A stretch of 64,000 nt of DNA, taken from positions 124,001 through 188,000 of the forward strand of contig JAVJVP010000016.1 in assembly GCA_040221095.1 (NCBI GenBank), in the 5' to 3' direction. A program made the position numbers and the translations under genes. This document shows, one piece after another, positions 46,713-54,752 of this stretch. The notes below the pieces were generated by a model, which made no database searches, was not told where the DNA came from, and was given only the letters and a program-made list of their open reading frames with translations. Numbering within the stretch: position 1 is the first letter of the stretch; each line of letters starts with the position of its first letter. This DNA is from UBA1479 sp040221095 (lineage in GTDB: Bacteria; Pseudomonadota; Alphaproteobacteria; Rhodospirillales; Casp-alpha2).

Positions 46713-47695
46713 GCGGTTGTCTCCGGCCCACGGCGGCGCAGGGTTTCCGCCCGGGCCGCGCGGACCAGGGCCGTATCCCCCATGATATGGGCGGCTTCGG
46801 CCACCGGCGCCATCTCGGCCATTACCCCGTTGCAGTGCAGGACCACGTCGCAGCCCGCCGCAAGCGCCCGGCGCGTGCGGTCTCCATAGCCGCCGGAAAG
46901 GGCATGCATGGACAGATCGTCGGAAATCAACAGCCCGTCGAAGCCGATGTCGCCGCGGATCACCCTATCCACCACCTTGGCCGAGAAGGTGGCACAGTTG
47001 TCCGCGTCGACGGCCGTATAGACGACATGGGCCGTCATCGCCCAGGGCGCCGCGTTCAGCGCCCGGAACGGGGCGAAATCCGTGTCGCGCAGAACCGCAA
47101 GGTCCGTCTCGACCACCGGCAGGGCCTTGTGGCTGTCGACCGTGGCGCGGCCGTGACCGGGAATGTGCTTGATCACCGGCGTCACGCCGCCCGCGTGCAG
47201 GGCATCGATGATGACCTTGCCCAGGGCCACGATGGCGGCGGTGTCCGTGCCCAGGGCGCGGTCGCCGATGATCGGGTCGGCCCCCGCCTGCGGCAGGTCG
47301 AGCACCGGCCAGCAGTCGACGGTGATTCCCAAATCCGCCAGATCAAGGGCGATGGCCCGGGCGTTCGCCGCAAGGTCCGCCGACGCCTGGTCCGGATTGT
47401 CCAGATAGGCGGCCGCGAACCGGGACGCAGGCGGGCGGTCCGGCCAATGGGGCGGCCTGAGGCGCTGCACCCGCCCGCCTTCCTGGTCGATCAGCACCGG
47501 CGCCGCGTCGTCGCCGACCGTGGCGCGCAGGTCGCGCACCAGGGCGCGGACTTGCTCCGGGCTTTCGATGTTGCGGGCGAACAGGATGAAGCCGAAGGGA
47601 TTGGTGTCGGCGAAAAAGCGCTTTTCCGCATCCGACAGGCGCAGGCCTTCGCAGCCGAAGATCGCGGCCCGGGGCGGGCCCTTGCGCCCGGTCAT
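46709..47695 (-). CDS. nagZ: Beta-N-acetylglucosaminidase NagZ
   Basis: NagZ removes N-acetylglucosamine from cell-wall muropeptides in the cytoplasm during recycling. The 328-residue product has the GH3 motif KHIPGHGRATVDSH near residue 175, with the catalytic His-Asp loop, and the nucleophile region LLISDDLSM. ATG 47695 overlaps the SPOR-gene stop by ATGA, so it is preferred to the frame start at 47719. Confidence 0.95.
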   Translation of the reverse strand: MTGRKGPPRAAIFGCEGLRLSDAEKRFFADTNPFGFILFARNIESPEQVRALVRDLRATVGDDAAPVLIDQEGGRVQRLRPPHWPDRPPASRFAAAYLDNPDQASADLAANARAIALDLADLGITVDCWPVLDLPQAGADPIIGDRALGTDTAAIVALGKVIIDALHAGGVTPVIKHIPGHGRATVDSHKALPVVETDLAVLRDTDFAPFRALNAAPWAMTAHVVYTAVDADNCATFSAKVVDRVIRGDIGFDGLLISDDLSMHALSGGYGDRTRRALAAGCDVVLHCNGVMAEMAPVAEAAHIMGDTALVRAARAETLRRRGPETTA

Positions 47696-48672
47696 TTGCC
47701 GGGGGCGATCACCAGGCACCCCTGCCCCCGCTTGGCAAGCTGGGCGCAGACGGCGCGGGCCTGGTCCTTGTCCCGGGCCGGGCCCAGACGGATGCGGTAG
47801 AACACCCCCTTGGCCCCCAGGTCGGCACGCATGATGCTGACCGTCAACTTGCCCAGCACGTCGGAATGCTTCTGTTTCAGGCGCTCGCCCTCGGCCTTGG
47901 CCGCCGTGGCGGCGCGGGACGCGGCAAGCTGCACCTGCCAGCCATCGACCGCCGCCGTTTCCGTGGCGGCGGGAGCGCTCGGCGCGGGAGATTCCGCCTT
48001 GGCGGCCGGGGCCGGCTGAGCGGTTGCGGCCGGCGCCGCGGGCGCGGATTTCGGGACCAGAGCGATCGGCCCGCCCGATGACGCCGATGCGGGGGCCGCC
48101 GGAACGGGCGGCGGCGGCGGCGGTTGCGGGGTCGGCGCCTTGGCGACCATGGCGGGGGGCGGCGGCGCGACCTCCCGGGCCGGCAGGGGTTGGGGCGCCA
48201 CCGGCTTGGGCGCCGGGGCGGGCGCCGTCGGCAGCAAGGCCTCGGAATTGGCCTGTTCCGTGGGCGGCGCCAGCTGCGCGCCCGCCGTGGCGGCGGGCGC
48301 CGACGGCGGTGCCTTGGGCTGTTCCGGCGGCGGCAGCAGGTTTTCCACCCGGCCCGTCGGCGACTCGCCCTGCATGCGCTTGTTGATGTCGTAATCGCGG
48401 AACGGGATGTCCTGGCCGCCCGGATTGTCGGGCCGCACCTTGATCGCCCCCTCGGCGGCATGGACCACGGGGACCTGGCCGCTTTCCTCGCCGCTCAGCC
48501 CCGCCAGGCGGTCGCCGAACAGGAAGCCGCCGAGCCCAGCCGCCGTGACCAGGATCAGGACCAGCAGCAGCCAGACCGTGGTCGGGATGCCCCGCTTGCG
48601 CCGGGGCTCCGGTTCGAACTCAAGCGCATCGGAGGCGGAGACGCGGATGTCGCTGGTGGGCCGGCGGGCCAT
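47692..48672 (-). CDS. SPOR-domain cell-envelope protein
   Basis: The 326-residue product has one membrane helix (TTVWLLLVLILVTAAGLGGF at 31-50), a Pro/Ala-rich spacer of about 150 residues and a C-terminal SPOR domain (WQVQLAASRAATAAKAEGER through IRLGPARDKDQARAVCAQL). SPOR domains bind denuded peptidoglycan at division sites. It heads the nagZ-M50-scp series. Confidence 0.92.
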   Translation of the reverse strand: MARRPTSDIRVSASDALEFEPEPRRKRGIPTTVWLLLVLILVTAAGLGGFLFGDRLAGLSGEESGQVPVVHAAEGAIKVRPDNPGGQDIPFRDYDINKRMQGESPTGRVENLLPPPEQPKAPPSAPAATAGAQLAPPTEQANSEALLPTAPAPAPKPVAPQPLPAREVAPPPPAMVAKAPTPQPPPPPPVPAAPASASSGGPIALVPKSAPAAPAATAQPAPAAKAESPAPSAPAATETAAVDGWQVQLAASRAATAAKAEGERLKQKHSDVLGKLTVSIMRADLGAKGVFYRIRLGPARDKDQARAVCAQLAKRGQGCLVIAPGK

Positions 48673-48716
48673 GGTGTCGATCCCTCGAAACTCAGTCTTT
48701 TCTCGGCACGGCCCGT

Positions 48717-49955
48717 CTACGACGTCCGCGCGTGCAGGTCAAACAGGCGACGATGTTCCTCGCCGGCGTAGCGGTCGGTCATGCCGGCGATGAAATCGCA
48801 CAGATGCTGCGCCGTCGCCTGGGTTTCCGGACCCTCGGCCTTGGCCCGCCATTCCGTCGGCAGGCATTCGGGCTCGCGGATCAGCAGGCAGAACAGGTCG
48901 TTGACGACGCGGCGCGCCTTGCTGGTCATGCGGTTCAGCTTGTAGTGCCGGTACATGTTGTCGAACAAGAACTTCTTCAACGCCGCATCCCATTCGCGCA
49001 TGTCGTCGGAAAATCCGGCCACGGGGCGGCCCAGGGCGCGCACGGCGTCTGGGCTGTCGGGCCTGCCGTCGTCCAGGCGGCGGCGGGTCTCCGCGATCAC
49101 GTCCGACACCATGTCGCCGATCATGCGGCGCACGGCTTCGTGAATCAGGTGCGATTCGTCCAGATCCGGCATGTCGCGGCGCACGTCGTGGAAGATGCGC
49201 CCGACCAGGGGCACGTCGGCAAGGTCGTCGATGGTGAACAGCCCGGCGCGCAGCCCGTCGTCGATGTCGTGGTTGTTGTAGGCGATGTCGTCGGCGATGG
49301 CGGCGACCTGGGCCTCGGCCCCGGCGTAGGTGTGCAGTTCCAAATCCTGCAGTTTCTGATAGTCGGCAATGGCGCGGGGCAGCGGCCGGTTTCCGGAATT
49401 GATCAGCGGGCCGTTGTGCTTGACCACGCCTTCCAGGGTTTCCCAGGTCAGGTTCAGGCCGTCCCATCCGGGATAGCGTTCCTCCAGCTTGGTCACCACG
49501 TGCAGGGACTGGGCGTTGTGGTCGAACCCGCCGTAGGGCGCCATGACCTCCTTCAACGCATCCTCGCCGGCATGGCCGAAGGGCGGATGGCCCAGGTCGT
49601 GGGCCAGGGCCAGGGCCTCGCCCAGGTCCTCGTTGAGATGCAGGAAGCGGCAGATGGAGCGCGCGATCTGCGAGACCTCCAGGGAATGGGTCAGCCGGGT
49701 GCGGAAGAAATCGCCCTCGTGGTTGACGAACACCTGGGTCTTGTAGGCCAGCCGACGGAAGGCCACGGAATGGATGATGCGGTCGCGGTCGCGCTGAAAG
49801 GCGCCGCGGGTTGCACTTTCGCCCTCCGGATGCAGGCGCCCGCGCGAGGCTTCCGACCGGCAGGCATAGGCCGCCAGGGGAAAGGCGGAATCGAGGGATC
49901 GCCAGTGGGTGTCGATGGTTTCCTCCTGCCGGGACCGGGGCGAAAGTCGTTGCAT
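48717..49955 (-). CDS. dgt: dGTP triphosphohydrolase-like HD-domain protein
   Basis: The 412-residue product belongs to the dGTPase family, which hydrolyses dGTP or other dNTPs to the nucleoside and triphosphate. HD-domain metal ligands are in RLTHSLEVSQIA and LAHDLGHPPFGHAGEDAL near residues 85-130. Related genomes usually have argS between this gene and the SPOR gene; here they are only 44 bases apart. Confidence 0.93.
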   Translation of the reverse strand: MQRLSPRSRQEETIDTHWRSLDSAFPLAAYACRSEASRGRLHPEGESATRGAFQRDRDRIIHSVAFRRLAYKTQVFVNHEGDFFRTRLTHSLEVSQIARSICRFLHLNEDLGEALALAHDLGHPPFGHAGEDALKEVMAPYGGFDHNAQSLHVVTKLEERYPGWDGLNLTWETLEGVVKHNGPLINSGNRPLPRAIADYQKLQDLELHTYAGAEAQVAAIADDIAYNNHDIDDGLRAGLFTIDDLADVPLVGRIFHDVRRDMPDLDESHLIHEAVRRMIGDMVSDVIAETRRRLDDGRPDSPDAVRALGRPVAGFSDDMREWDAALKKFLFDNMYRHYKLNRMTSKARRVVNDLFCLLIREPECLPTEWRAKAEGPETQATAQHLCDFIAGMTDRYAGEEHRRLFDLHARTS

Positions 49956-49997
49956 GGCTGAACGGCCCGATTATAACCGGGAGAGCTGGAGGCCGAC

Positions 49998-50447
49998 ATG
50001 CTTGAAATCAAAAGATTGTCCCTGGACGACGCGCGCCTGATGATCCGGGGGGCGACAAAACGCGCCAACGCGATCAAGGTGCCCATGGTGATCGCCGTGG
50101 TGGACGAATCGGGCCACCTGATCGCCTTCGAGCGCATGGACGGCGGCAAGATCCTGAGCACCACCCTGGCCGTGGAAAAAGCCACCACGGCGGCGGTGTC
50201 GCGCAAGGCGACCCACGAGTACAACGCCGCCGCCCTGCCCGGCCAGTTGACCTTCGGCATCCAGCACGCACTCGGCGGGCGGTTTTCCCTGGTCGGCGGT
50301 GGGCGGCCCGTGATGGTCGGCGGCGACGTGGTCGGCGGCATCGGCATCTCCGGCGGCGCCCCGGAACAGGACATGGACGTGGCCCAGGCGGGGATCGACC
50401 ATTTCCTCAAAGCCCTGGCCACCAGAAAGCCTGCACGGAAAAAATGA
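49998..50447 (+). CDS. GlcG/HbpS-family protein (DUF336)
   Basis: The 149-residue product has the DUF336 pattern: VPMVIAVVDESGHLIAFERM near residues 29-48, ALGGRFSLVGGGRPVMVGGD and VVGGIGISGGAPEQDMDVAQ. Family members bind haem or small molecules or stand near glycolate and cobalamin genes. It is divergent from dgt; GGAG lies before the ATG. Its exact ligand is unknown. Confidence 0.9.
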   Translation: MLEIKRLSLDDARLMIRGATKRANAIKVPMVIAVVDESGHLIAFERMDGGKILSTTLAVEKATTAAVSRKATHEYNAAALPGQLTFGIQHALGGRFSLVGGGRPVMVGGDVVGGIGISGGAPEQDMDVAQAGIDHFLKALATRKPARKK

Positions 50448-50474
50448 CCGGCGCGGCGGCGCGCTTGCGCATCA

Positions 50475-50503
50475 TTGAAATTTCACGCCGGGACGCCTAG
50501 ATT
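50475..50503 (+). promoter_or_regulatory. Sigma-70-type promoter for the erpA-like gene
   Basis: TTGAAA (50475-50480) and TAGATT (50498-50503) are separated by exactly 17 bases, near-consensus for a housekeeping promoter. Transcription would start near 50510, giving a short leader before the ATG at 50546. Confidence 0.65.
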
Positions 50504-50545
50504 CAGGGCAACTTGTACACACCCACGCATTTAAGGATTTTCGCC

Positions 50546-50902
50546 ATGCCGGACGGCACACAATTGGCACCCGAGGAACGCATCCTGATCTCCGACAGCG
50601 CCGCCAAGCGCATCGGCCAGTTGAAGGACATGGACGGCAACCCGAACCTGATGCTGCGCATCGCGGTGTCGGCGGGCGGCTGCTCGGGCTTTTCCTACGG
50701 CTTCGAGTTGGACGAAACGGTCAACGACGACGACCTGATCTTTGAGAAGAACGGCGTCAAGGTGGTGGTCGACGAAACCTCCCTCGACCTGCTCAAGGGC
50801 TCGGAACTGGATTTCAAGGAAGACCTCATCGGCTCCTACTTCCAGATGGCCAACCCCAACGCCAACGTGACCTGCGGCTGCGGCTCGTCATTCGGGGTTT
50901 AA
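50546..50902 (+). CDS. erpA: Iron-sulfur cluster insertion protein, ErpA-type A-type carrier
   Basis: The 118-residue protein receives iron-sulfur clusters and hands them to apo-enzymes. The three conserved cysteines are in SAGGCSGFSYGFE and CGCGSS at the C terminus. ATG 50546 follows AAGGA; an upstream ATG at 50513 lacks such a site. It has its own promoter and terminator. Confidence 0.93.
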   Translation: MPDGTQLAPEERILISDSAAKRIGQLKDMDGNPNLMLRIAVSAGGCSGFSYGFELDETVNDDDLIFEKNGVKVVVDETSLDLLKGSELDFKEDLIGSYFQMANPNANVTCGCGSSFGV

Positions 50903-50931
50903 CCGCCCCAAGCATTTTGTGTTACGAGAGA

Positions 50932-50958
50932 GGCCCGCAAATTCGCGGGCCTTTTTCT
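50932..50958 (+). terminator. Rho-independent terminator between erpA and xthA
   Basis: GGCCCGC pairs with GCGGGCC around AAATTC, followed by TTTTT. It ends 18 bases before the xthA start, so xthA is either read through or has a promoter overlapping the erpA 3' end. Confidence 0.85.
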
Positions 50959-50975
50959 GTTGGGAGCCTGAAGCT

Positions 50976-51776
50976 TTGAAGATCGCCACCTGGAACGTCA
51001 ATTCGGTGAAGGCCCGCCTGCCCCGGGTGCAGGAATGGCTGGCCGAGTTTCAGCCCGACGTCGCCCTGCTTCAGGAACTGAAATGCCAGGAAGAGGGCTT
51101 CCCGAAGCTTGAGATCGAAGACCTCGGCTACAACATCGCGATCTCGGGGCAGAAGACCTACAACGGCGTCGCCATCCTGTCCAAGCATCCCATGGACGTG
51201 CAATTGACGGCCCTGCCCGGCGACGACGGCGACGAGCAGGCGCGCTATATCGAGGCCGTGATCGAGGCCGGAAAACGGCCGGTCCGAGTCGCCTCCATCT
51301 ATCTTCCCAACGGCAACCCGACCCGCAACGACGACGGCTCGGACCACGAGAAATTCACCTACAAGCTGGGCTGGATGGACCGCCTGGTCGCCCATGCCAG
51401 GGACCTGCTGAAGACCGAGGAAGCCTTCGTTCTGGGCGGCGACTACAACATCTGCCCGTCGGACGCGGACGTATACGATCCGGTGAAGTTCGCCGACGAC
51501 GCGCTGTGCCGTCCGGAAAGCCGGGCCCGCTTTCGCACGCTGCTGAACCTGGGCTTGACCGAGGCCTTCACCGCCCTGAACCCGGGCGTGCATCAGTACA
51601 GCTATTGGGACTATCAGGCCGGGGCCTGGCAAAAGGACAATGGGCTGCGCATCGACCACCACCTGTTGTCGCCGCAAGCCGCCGACCGCCTGACCGCCTG
51701 CGCCATCGACAAGACGCCGCGCGGCAAGGAGAAGGCGTCCGACCACACGCCGGTGTGGATCGAGTTGGCGGATTGA
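50976..51776 (+). CDS. xthA: Exodeoxyribonuclease III (AP endonuclease)
   Basis: The enzyme cuts DNA at abasic sites and removes 3' blocks in base-excision repair. The 266-residue product begins MKIATWNVNSVKARLPR from a TTG start preceded by GGGAG. LLQELKCQE, YLPNGNP, GGDYNI and SDHTPVWIEL carry the exonuclease-endonuclease-phosphatase residues. The last 18 codons recur, diverged, 770 bases downstream after the alpha/beta hydrolase gene. Confidence 0.96.
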   Translation: MKIATWNVNSVKARLPRVQEWLAEFQPDVALLQELKCQEEGFPKLEIEDLGYNIAISGQKTYNGVAILSKHPMDVQLTALPGDDGDEQARYIEAVIEAGKRPVRVASIYLPNGNPTRNDDGSDHEKFTYKLGWMDRLVAHARDLLKTEEAFVLGGDYNICPSDADVYDPVKFADDALCRPESRARFRTLLNLGLTEAFTALNPGVHQYSYWDYQAGAWQKDNGLRIDHHLLSPQAADRLTACAIDKTPRGKEKASDHTPVWIELAD

Positions 51777-51799
51777 CCACGCGATAAGGAACACCGCAC

Positions 51800-52552
51800 A
51801 TGCCGACATTCGAAAACGGACCCGTGACGATCCATTACGAGGAAGCCGGTTCCGGCTTTCCCCTGTTGGTCCTTCCCGGTGGGGGTCTGAATGCGACGAT
51901 CGCCGGGCTTGCCAATCATCCCTTTGATCCGCTTCAGGAATTCAGCGAAACCTATCGCGTGATCGCGCTCGATCTGCGGAACGCGAATAATGGCGGGACA
52001 GCGGGGCCGCTGGAAATCGCGCGCACCTGGGACGGCTTCGTCGACGATCAGCTGGCGCTGTTGGACCATCTCGGCATCGACCGGTTCATGGTCATGGGGT
52101 TCTGCATCGCCGGGCCGATGATCTGGAACCTGCTGAAACACGTCGGCGACCGGGTCGTCGCGGCGACCCTGGTGCACCCCAGCGGCTATACATCGAGCCA
52201 TCCCGACATCTACGTCAAAAACGCCCTCAAGGGTTGGGCGCCGGAATTCATGAAACGGCGGCCCGAGATCACCCTGGAAATGATCACGGAATTCCTCGAC
52301 ACCATGTACACGAAGCGGGCGGATTTCGTGTTCACCGTCGACCGCGATTTCGTGCGCAATTGCCGAACGCCCGTCCTGGTCCTGCCGGACGACATTCCGG
52401 CCCATCCCTACGCGACGGCGATGGAGACGGCATTATTGGCGCCCAACGCGCAAGTGAGCCTCTATCCCTGGAAAGAGAACGACCGCAAGATCGCCCTGGC
52501 CCTGAACCACATCCGCGATTTCCTGGCGGTGAATACCCCCGCCGCCGGGTAG
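51800..52552 (+). CDS. Alpha/beta hydrolase with a cysteine at the nucleophile position
   Basis: The 250-residue product has the alpha/beta hydrolase layout: an oxyanion-hole segment LLVLPGGGLNAT, YRVIALDLRN and a nucleophile elbow MGFCIAGPM, with Cys102 where serine is usual. I do not see a clear catalytic histidine near the C terminus, where the family motif reads YPWKENDRKIALALNHIR. A role as thioesterase or lyase is possible. The gene is enclosed by two copies of the xthA 3' end, so it is probably a late insertion. Confidence 0.82.
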   Translation: MPTFENGPVTIHYEEAGSGFPLLVLPGGGLNATIAGLANHPFDPLQEFSETYRVIALDLRNANNGGTAGPLEIARTWDGFVDDQLALLDHLGIDRFMVMGFCIAGPMIWNLLKHVGDRVVAATLVHPSGYTSSHPDIYVKNALKGWAPEFMKRRPEITLEMITEFLDTMYTKRADFVFTVDRDFVRNCRTPVLVLPDDIPAHPYATAMETALLAPNAQVSLYPWKENDRKIALALNHIRDFLAVNTPAAG

Positions 52553-52600
52553 GGAAAGGCCTCGGACCACACGCCGGTGTGGATCGCATTGGCGGACTGA
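52547..52600 (+). repeat. Diverged second copy of the xthA 3' end (direct repeat of 51723-51776)
   Basis: The 54 bases align codon for codon with the last 18 codons of xthA: 45 of 54 match. The encoded remnant reads GKASDHTPVWIALAD after an in-frame TAG that also serves as the stop of the hydrolase gene. Several differences are synonymous (gcg/gcc, tcc/tcg, gat/gac), as expected between two orthologous alleles. It is the scar of a gene inserted at the end of xthA. Confidence 0.85.
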
Positions 52601-52691
52601 GCCCAGCTTATCGAACGATAAGAATTTCCCGTTTGTTGCAGCCGGGCGCCCGACGCTAGCCTTTCCGGCGCATCGGAGAAGGAGCCCCATC

Positions 52692-53105
52692 ATGACCGAG
52701 ATGCTTGAGGGCGGCTGCCTGTGCGGCCGCCACCGCTACGAAATCAGTAAGCCGGTCACCGCCACCCATTGCCTGTGCGAAAGCTGCCGCCGGGCCTCGG
52801 GCGGCACGCTGGTCACCTGGGTGACCGTGCCCCCGGACGGGTTTCAATGGACCACGGAGCCGCCCACGTTCTTCGTCTCGTCGCCCAAGGTCAAACGCGG
52901 CTTCTGCCCGGAATGCGGCACCAGCCTCAGTTTCCAACACGAAGATGAAGAAGACGTGGACATCGACGTCACCGCCGCATCGCTGGACACTCCGGAGAAG
53001 GTCGCACCCCACGATCACATCTGGGGAAACGGCAGGCTGGTCTGGAGCCCTCTCGACCCGTCCCTGCCGGTCCTGCCCGGCAGTCACCGCCACGACGACG
53101 GCTGA
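52692..53105 (+). CDS. GFA-family (CENP-V-like) zinc protein
   Basis: The 137-residue product has the GFA zinc-binding cysteines in GGCLCGRHRYE, HCLCESCRRASG and GFCPECGTSLSF. The founding member binds glutathione and formaldehyde, but most members are uncharacterised. The C-terminal tail is short and His/Asp-rich. GGAG lies upstream of the ATG. It converges on tag. Confidence 0.92.
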   Translation: MTEMLEGGCLCGRHRYEISKPVTATHCLCESCRRASGGTLVTWVTVPPDGFQWTTEPPTFFVSSPKVKRGFCPECGTSLSFQHEDEEDVDIDVTAASLDTPEKVAPHDHIWGNGRLVWSPLDPSLPVLPGSHRHDDG

Positions 53106-53111
53106 CGCGCC

Positions 53112-53711
53112 CTAGCCCGCCAGCGCCTTGCACGGCCGATAGCGGAAGCAGTCCGCCACATGGTCGTTCACCAGCCCGGCCGCCTGCATGTAGGCGTAGA
53201 CGATGGTGGAGCCGACGAAGGTGAAGCCGCGCTTTTTCAGGTCCTTGGACAGGGCGTCCGAAATCTCCGTCTTGCCCGGCACGTCGGCCATGGCCTTGCG
53301 CTTGCCGTCGATCGGCCTGCCGCCGACGAAGGCCCAGACGTAGGCGTCGAAGGAGCCGAACTCCTGTTGCACCTTGAGGAACGCCAGGGCGTTCTTGCGC
53401 ACGCCGTAGACCTTCAGCCGGTTGCGGATGATGCCGGGGTCGGTGAGGCGCTTTTCAAGCTGCTTGTCGGTCAGCTTGGCGCATTTAACGACATCGAAAT
53501 CATGAAACAATCTCTTATAGTTATCGCGTTTTTTTAAGATCGTTTCCCAACTCAATCCCGCCTGGGCGCCCTCCAGATTGAGCATCTCGAAATGATGGCG
53601 GTCGTCGTGCACGGGCACGCCCCATTCGGCGTCGTGATAGGCCTCGTAGAAGTCCTTGCCCTGGCCGACCCAGCGGCAGCGCTTGCGCCCGTCTTCACCC
53701 GTCACCGTCAT
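53112..53711 (-). CDS. tag: DNA-3-methyladenine glycosylase I
   Basis: Tag removes 3-methyladenine from alkylated DNA. The 199-residue product has CRWVGQGKDFYEAYHDAEWG near the start and the C-terminal HVADC zinc ligands, with Cys12, the early His and the final His/Cys pair forming the zinc snap. The catalytic glutamate region is LEGAQAGLSW. It is divergent from the metallo-beta-lactamase-fold gene. Confidence 0.95.
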   Translation of the reverse strand: MTVTGEDGRKRCRWVGQGKDFYEAYHDAEWGVPVHDDRHHFEMLNLEGAQAGLSWETILKKRDNYKRLFHDFDVVKCAKLTDKQLEKRLTDPGIIRNRLKVYGVRKNALAFLKVQQEFGSFDAYVWAFVGGRPIDGKRKAMADVPGKTEISDALSKDLKKRGFTFVGSTIVYAYMQAAGLVNDHVADCFRYRPCKALAG

Positions 53712-53858
53712 GGAACCCTCCTCCGTTTGGTGCTATTTGTTCGCATTTTGTTCCATATCCGTCAAGCCTCATATGAGGGCCTTTGCGGCACCCGGGTTCT
53801 ATGGCAGGCTCTGCCTCACGCGGGGATATCCCCTGCCCTTCAGGGAGAACATTCAGTC

Positions 53859-54695
53859 ATGAAACGCTTACTGACGACGACCGTTCTCGGCGCGCTGGTC
53901 GCCGGTTTCGCCTGGGCCGCCGCCCCGGCCAAGGACGCCCAGGCCGCCGAGGTCAAATGGTACGGCCAGGCGGCCTTCCGCATCAAGACGCCGGGCGGCA
54001 AGGTGATCGTGATCGACCCCTTCATCACCAAGAACCCGAAGACCCCGGCCGACGACAAGGACCTGGGGAAAGTCGGCAAGGTCGACCTGATCCTGGTCAC
54101 CCACGGGCACGGCGACCATCTGGGCGACACGGCCGAACTGGCCAAGATGACCGGCGCCAAGGTCGGCGTGAACGCCGACATGGGCCATACCCTGCGCATC
54201 CTGGGTCTGGTCGACGGCAAGCAATTGGTCCGCTTCAACAAGTCGGGCCCGATCAATCCCATCGGCCCCAACATCACGGTGACCATGACCCATGCCGAGC
54301 ATTCGTCGGCGATCGTCCATAAGGACACCGCCGGCAAGGAAGGCATCTATCCGGGGGGCGAGCCCGCGGGCTACGTGATCAGGCTGGAAGACGGCTATAC
54401 CATCTATCACACGGGCGATTCCGGCGTGTTCAAGGACATGGAACTGATCCACGACCTGTACAAGCCGGACCTGGTGCTGATCTGCATCGGCGGCTGGTTC
54501 ACCATGGACCCCCGCCACGCGGCCTACGCGGTCAGCAAGTTCCTCAAGCCCGCGACGGTCATGCCCATGCACTACGGCACCTTCCCGCCGCTGAAGGGCA
54601 CGCCGGACGAGTTGAAAAAGCAGCTCGCCGACATGGGCGGCAAGGCCGAGGTCGTGGTCATGCAGCCGGGCGACGAAAAGACCTTCGGGAAGTAG
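53859..54695 (+). CDS. Periplasmic metallo-beta-lactamase-fold hydrolase (UPF0173-like)
   Basis: The 278-residue product has a signal peptide (MKRLLTTTVLGALVAGFAWA, cleavage after AQA near residue 29). The UPF0173 fold follows with the zinc motif THGHGDHLGD, then AEHSS, HTGDSG and MPMHYGTF. UPF0173 proteins are usually cytoplasmic, so export is unusual. I start at ATG 53859, after GGGAG; the longer frame is unsupported. Substrate is unknown. Confidence 0.88.
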   Translation: MKRLLTTTVLGALVAGFAWAAAPAKDAQAAEVKWYGQAAFRIKTPGGKVIVIDPFITKNPKTPADDKDLGKVGKVDLILVTHGHGDHLGDTAELAKMTGAKVGVNADMGHTLRILGLVDGKQLVRFNKSGPINPIGPNITVTMTHAEHSSAIVHKDTAGKEGIYPGGEPAGYVIRLEDGYTIYHTGDSGVFKDMELIHDLYKPDLVLICIGGWFTMDPRHAAYAVSKFLKPATVMPMHYGTFPPLKGTPDELKKQLADMGGKAEVVVMQPGDEKTFGK

Positions 54696-54719
54696 GCCCG
54701 CATCTGGTTTCAATCAGGC

Positions 54720-54746
54720 GAAGGGCGGCTCGGCGGGCCGCCCTTC
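54720..54746. terminator. Strong GC-rich hairpin between convergent genes
   Basis: GAAGGGCGGC pairs perfectly with GCCGCCCTTC around a seven-base loop. It lies 25 bases after the hydrolase stop and 7 bases before the stop of the convergent regulator gene. There is no U tract, so it could protect both 3' ends or work with Rho. Confidence 0.45.
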
Positions 54747-54752
54747 CGCACT

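Noticed and set aside
47950..48350. Low-complexity Pro/Ala-coding stretch that might be a tandem repeat
   Set aside because: It is the irregular Pro/Ala spacer of the SPOR protein; no exact repeat unit exists.
53592..53858. N-terminal extension of the metallo-beta-lactamase-fold gene by 89 codons
   Set aside because: The extension overlaps the divergent tag gene and lacks a ribosome-binding site, whereas ATG 53859 has one and starts a proper signal peptide.
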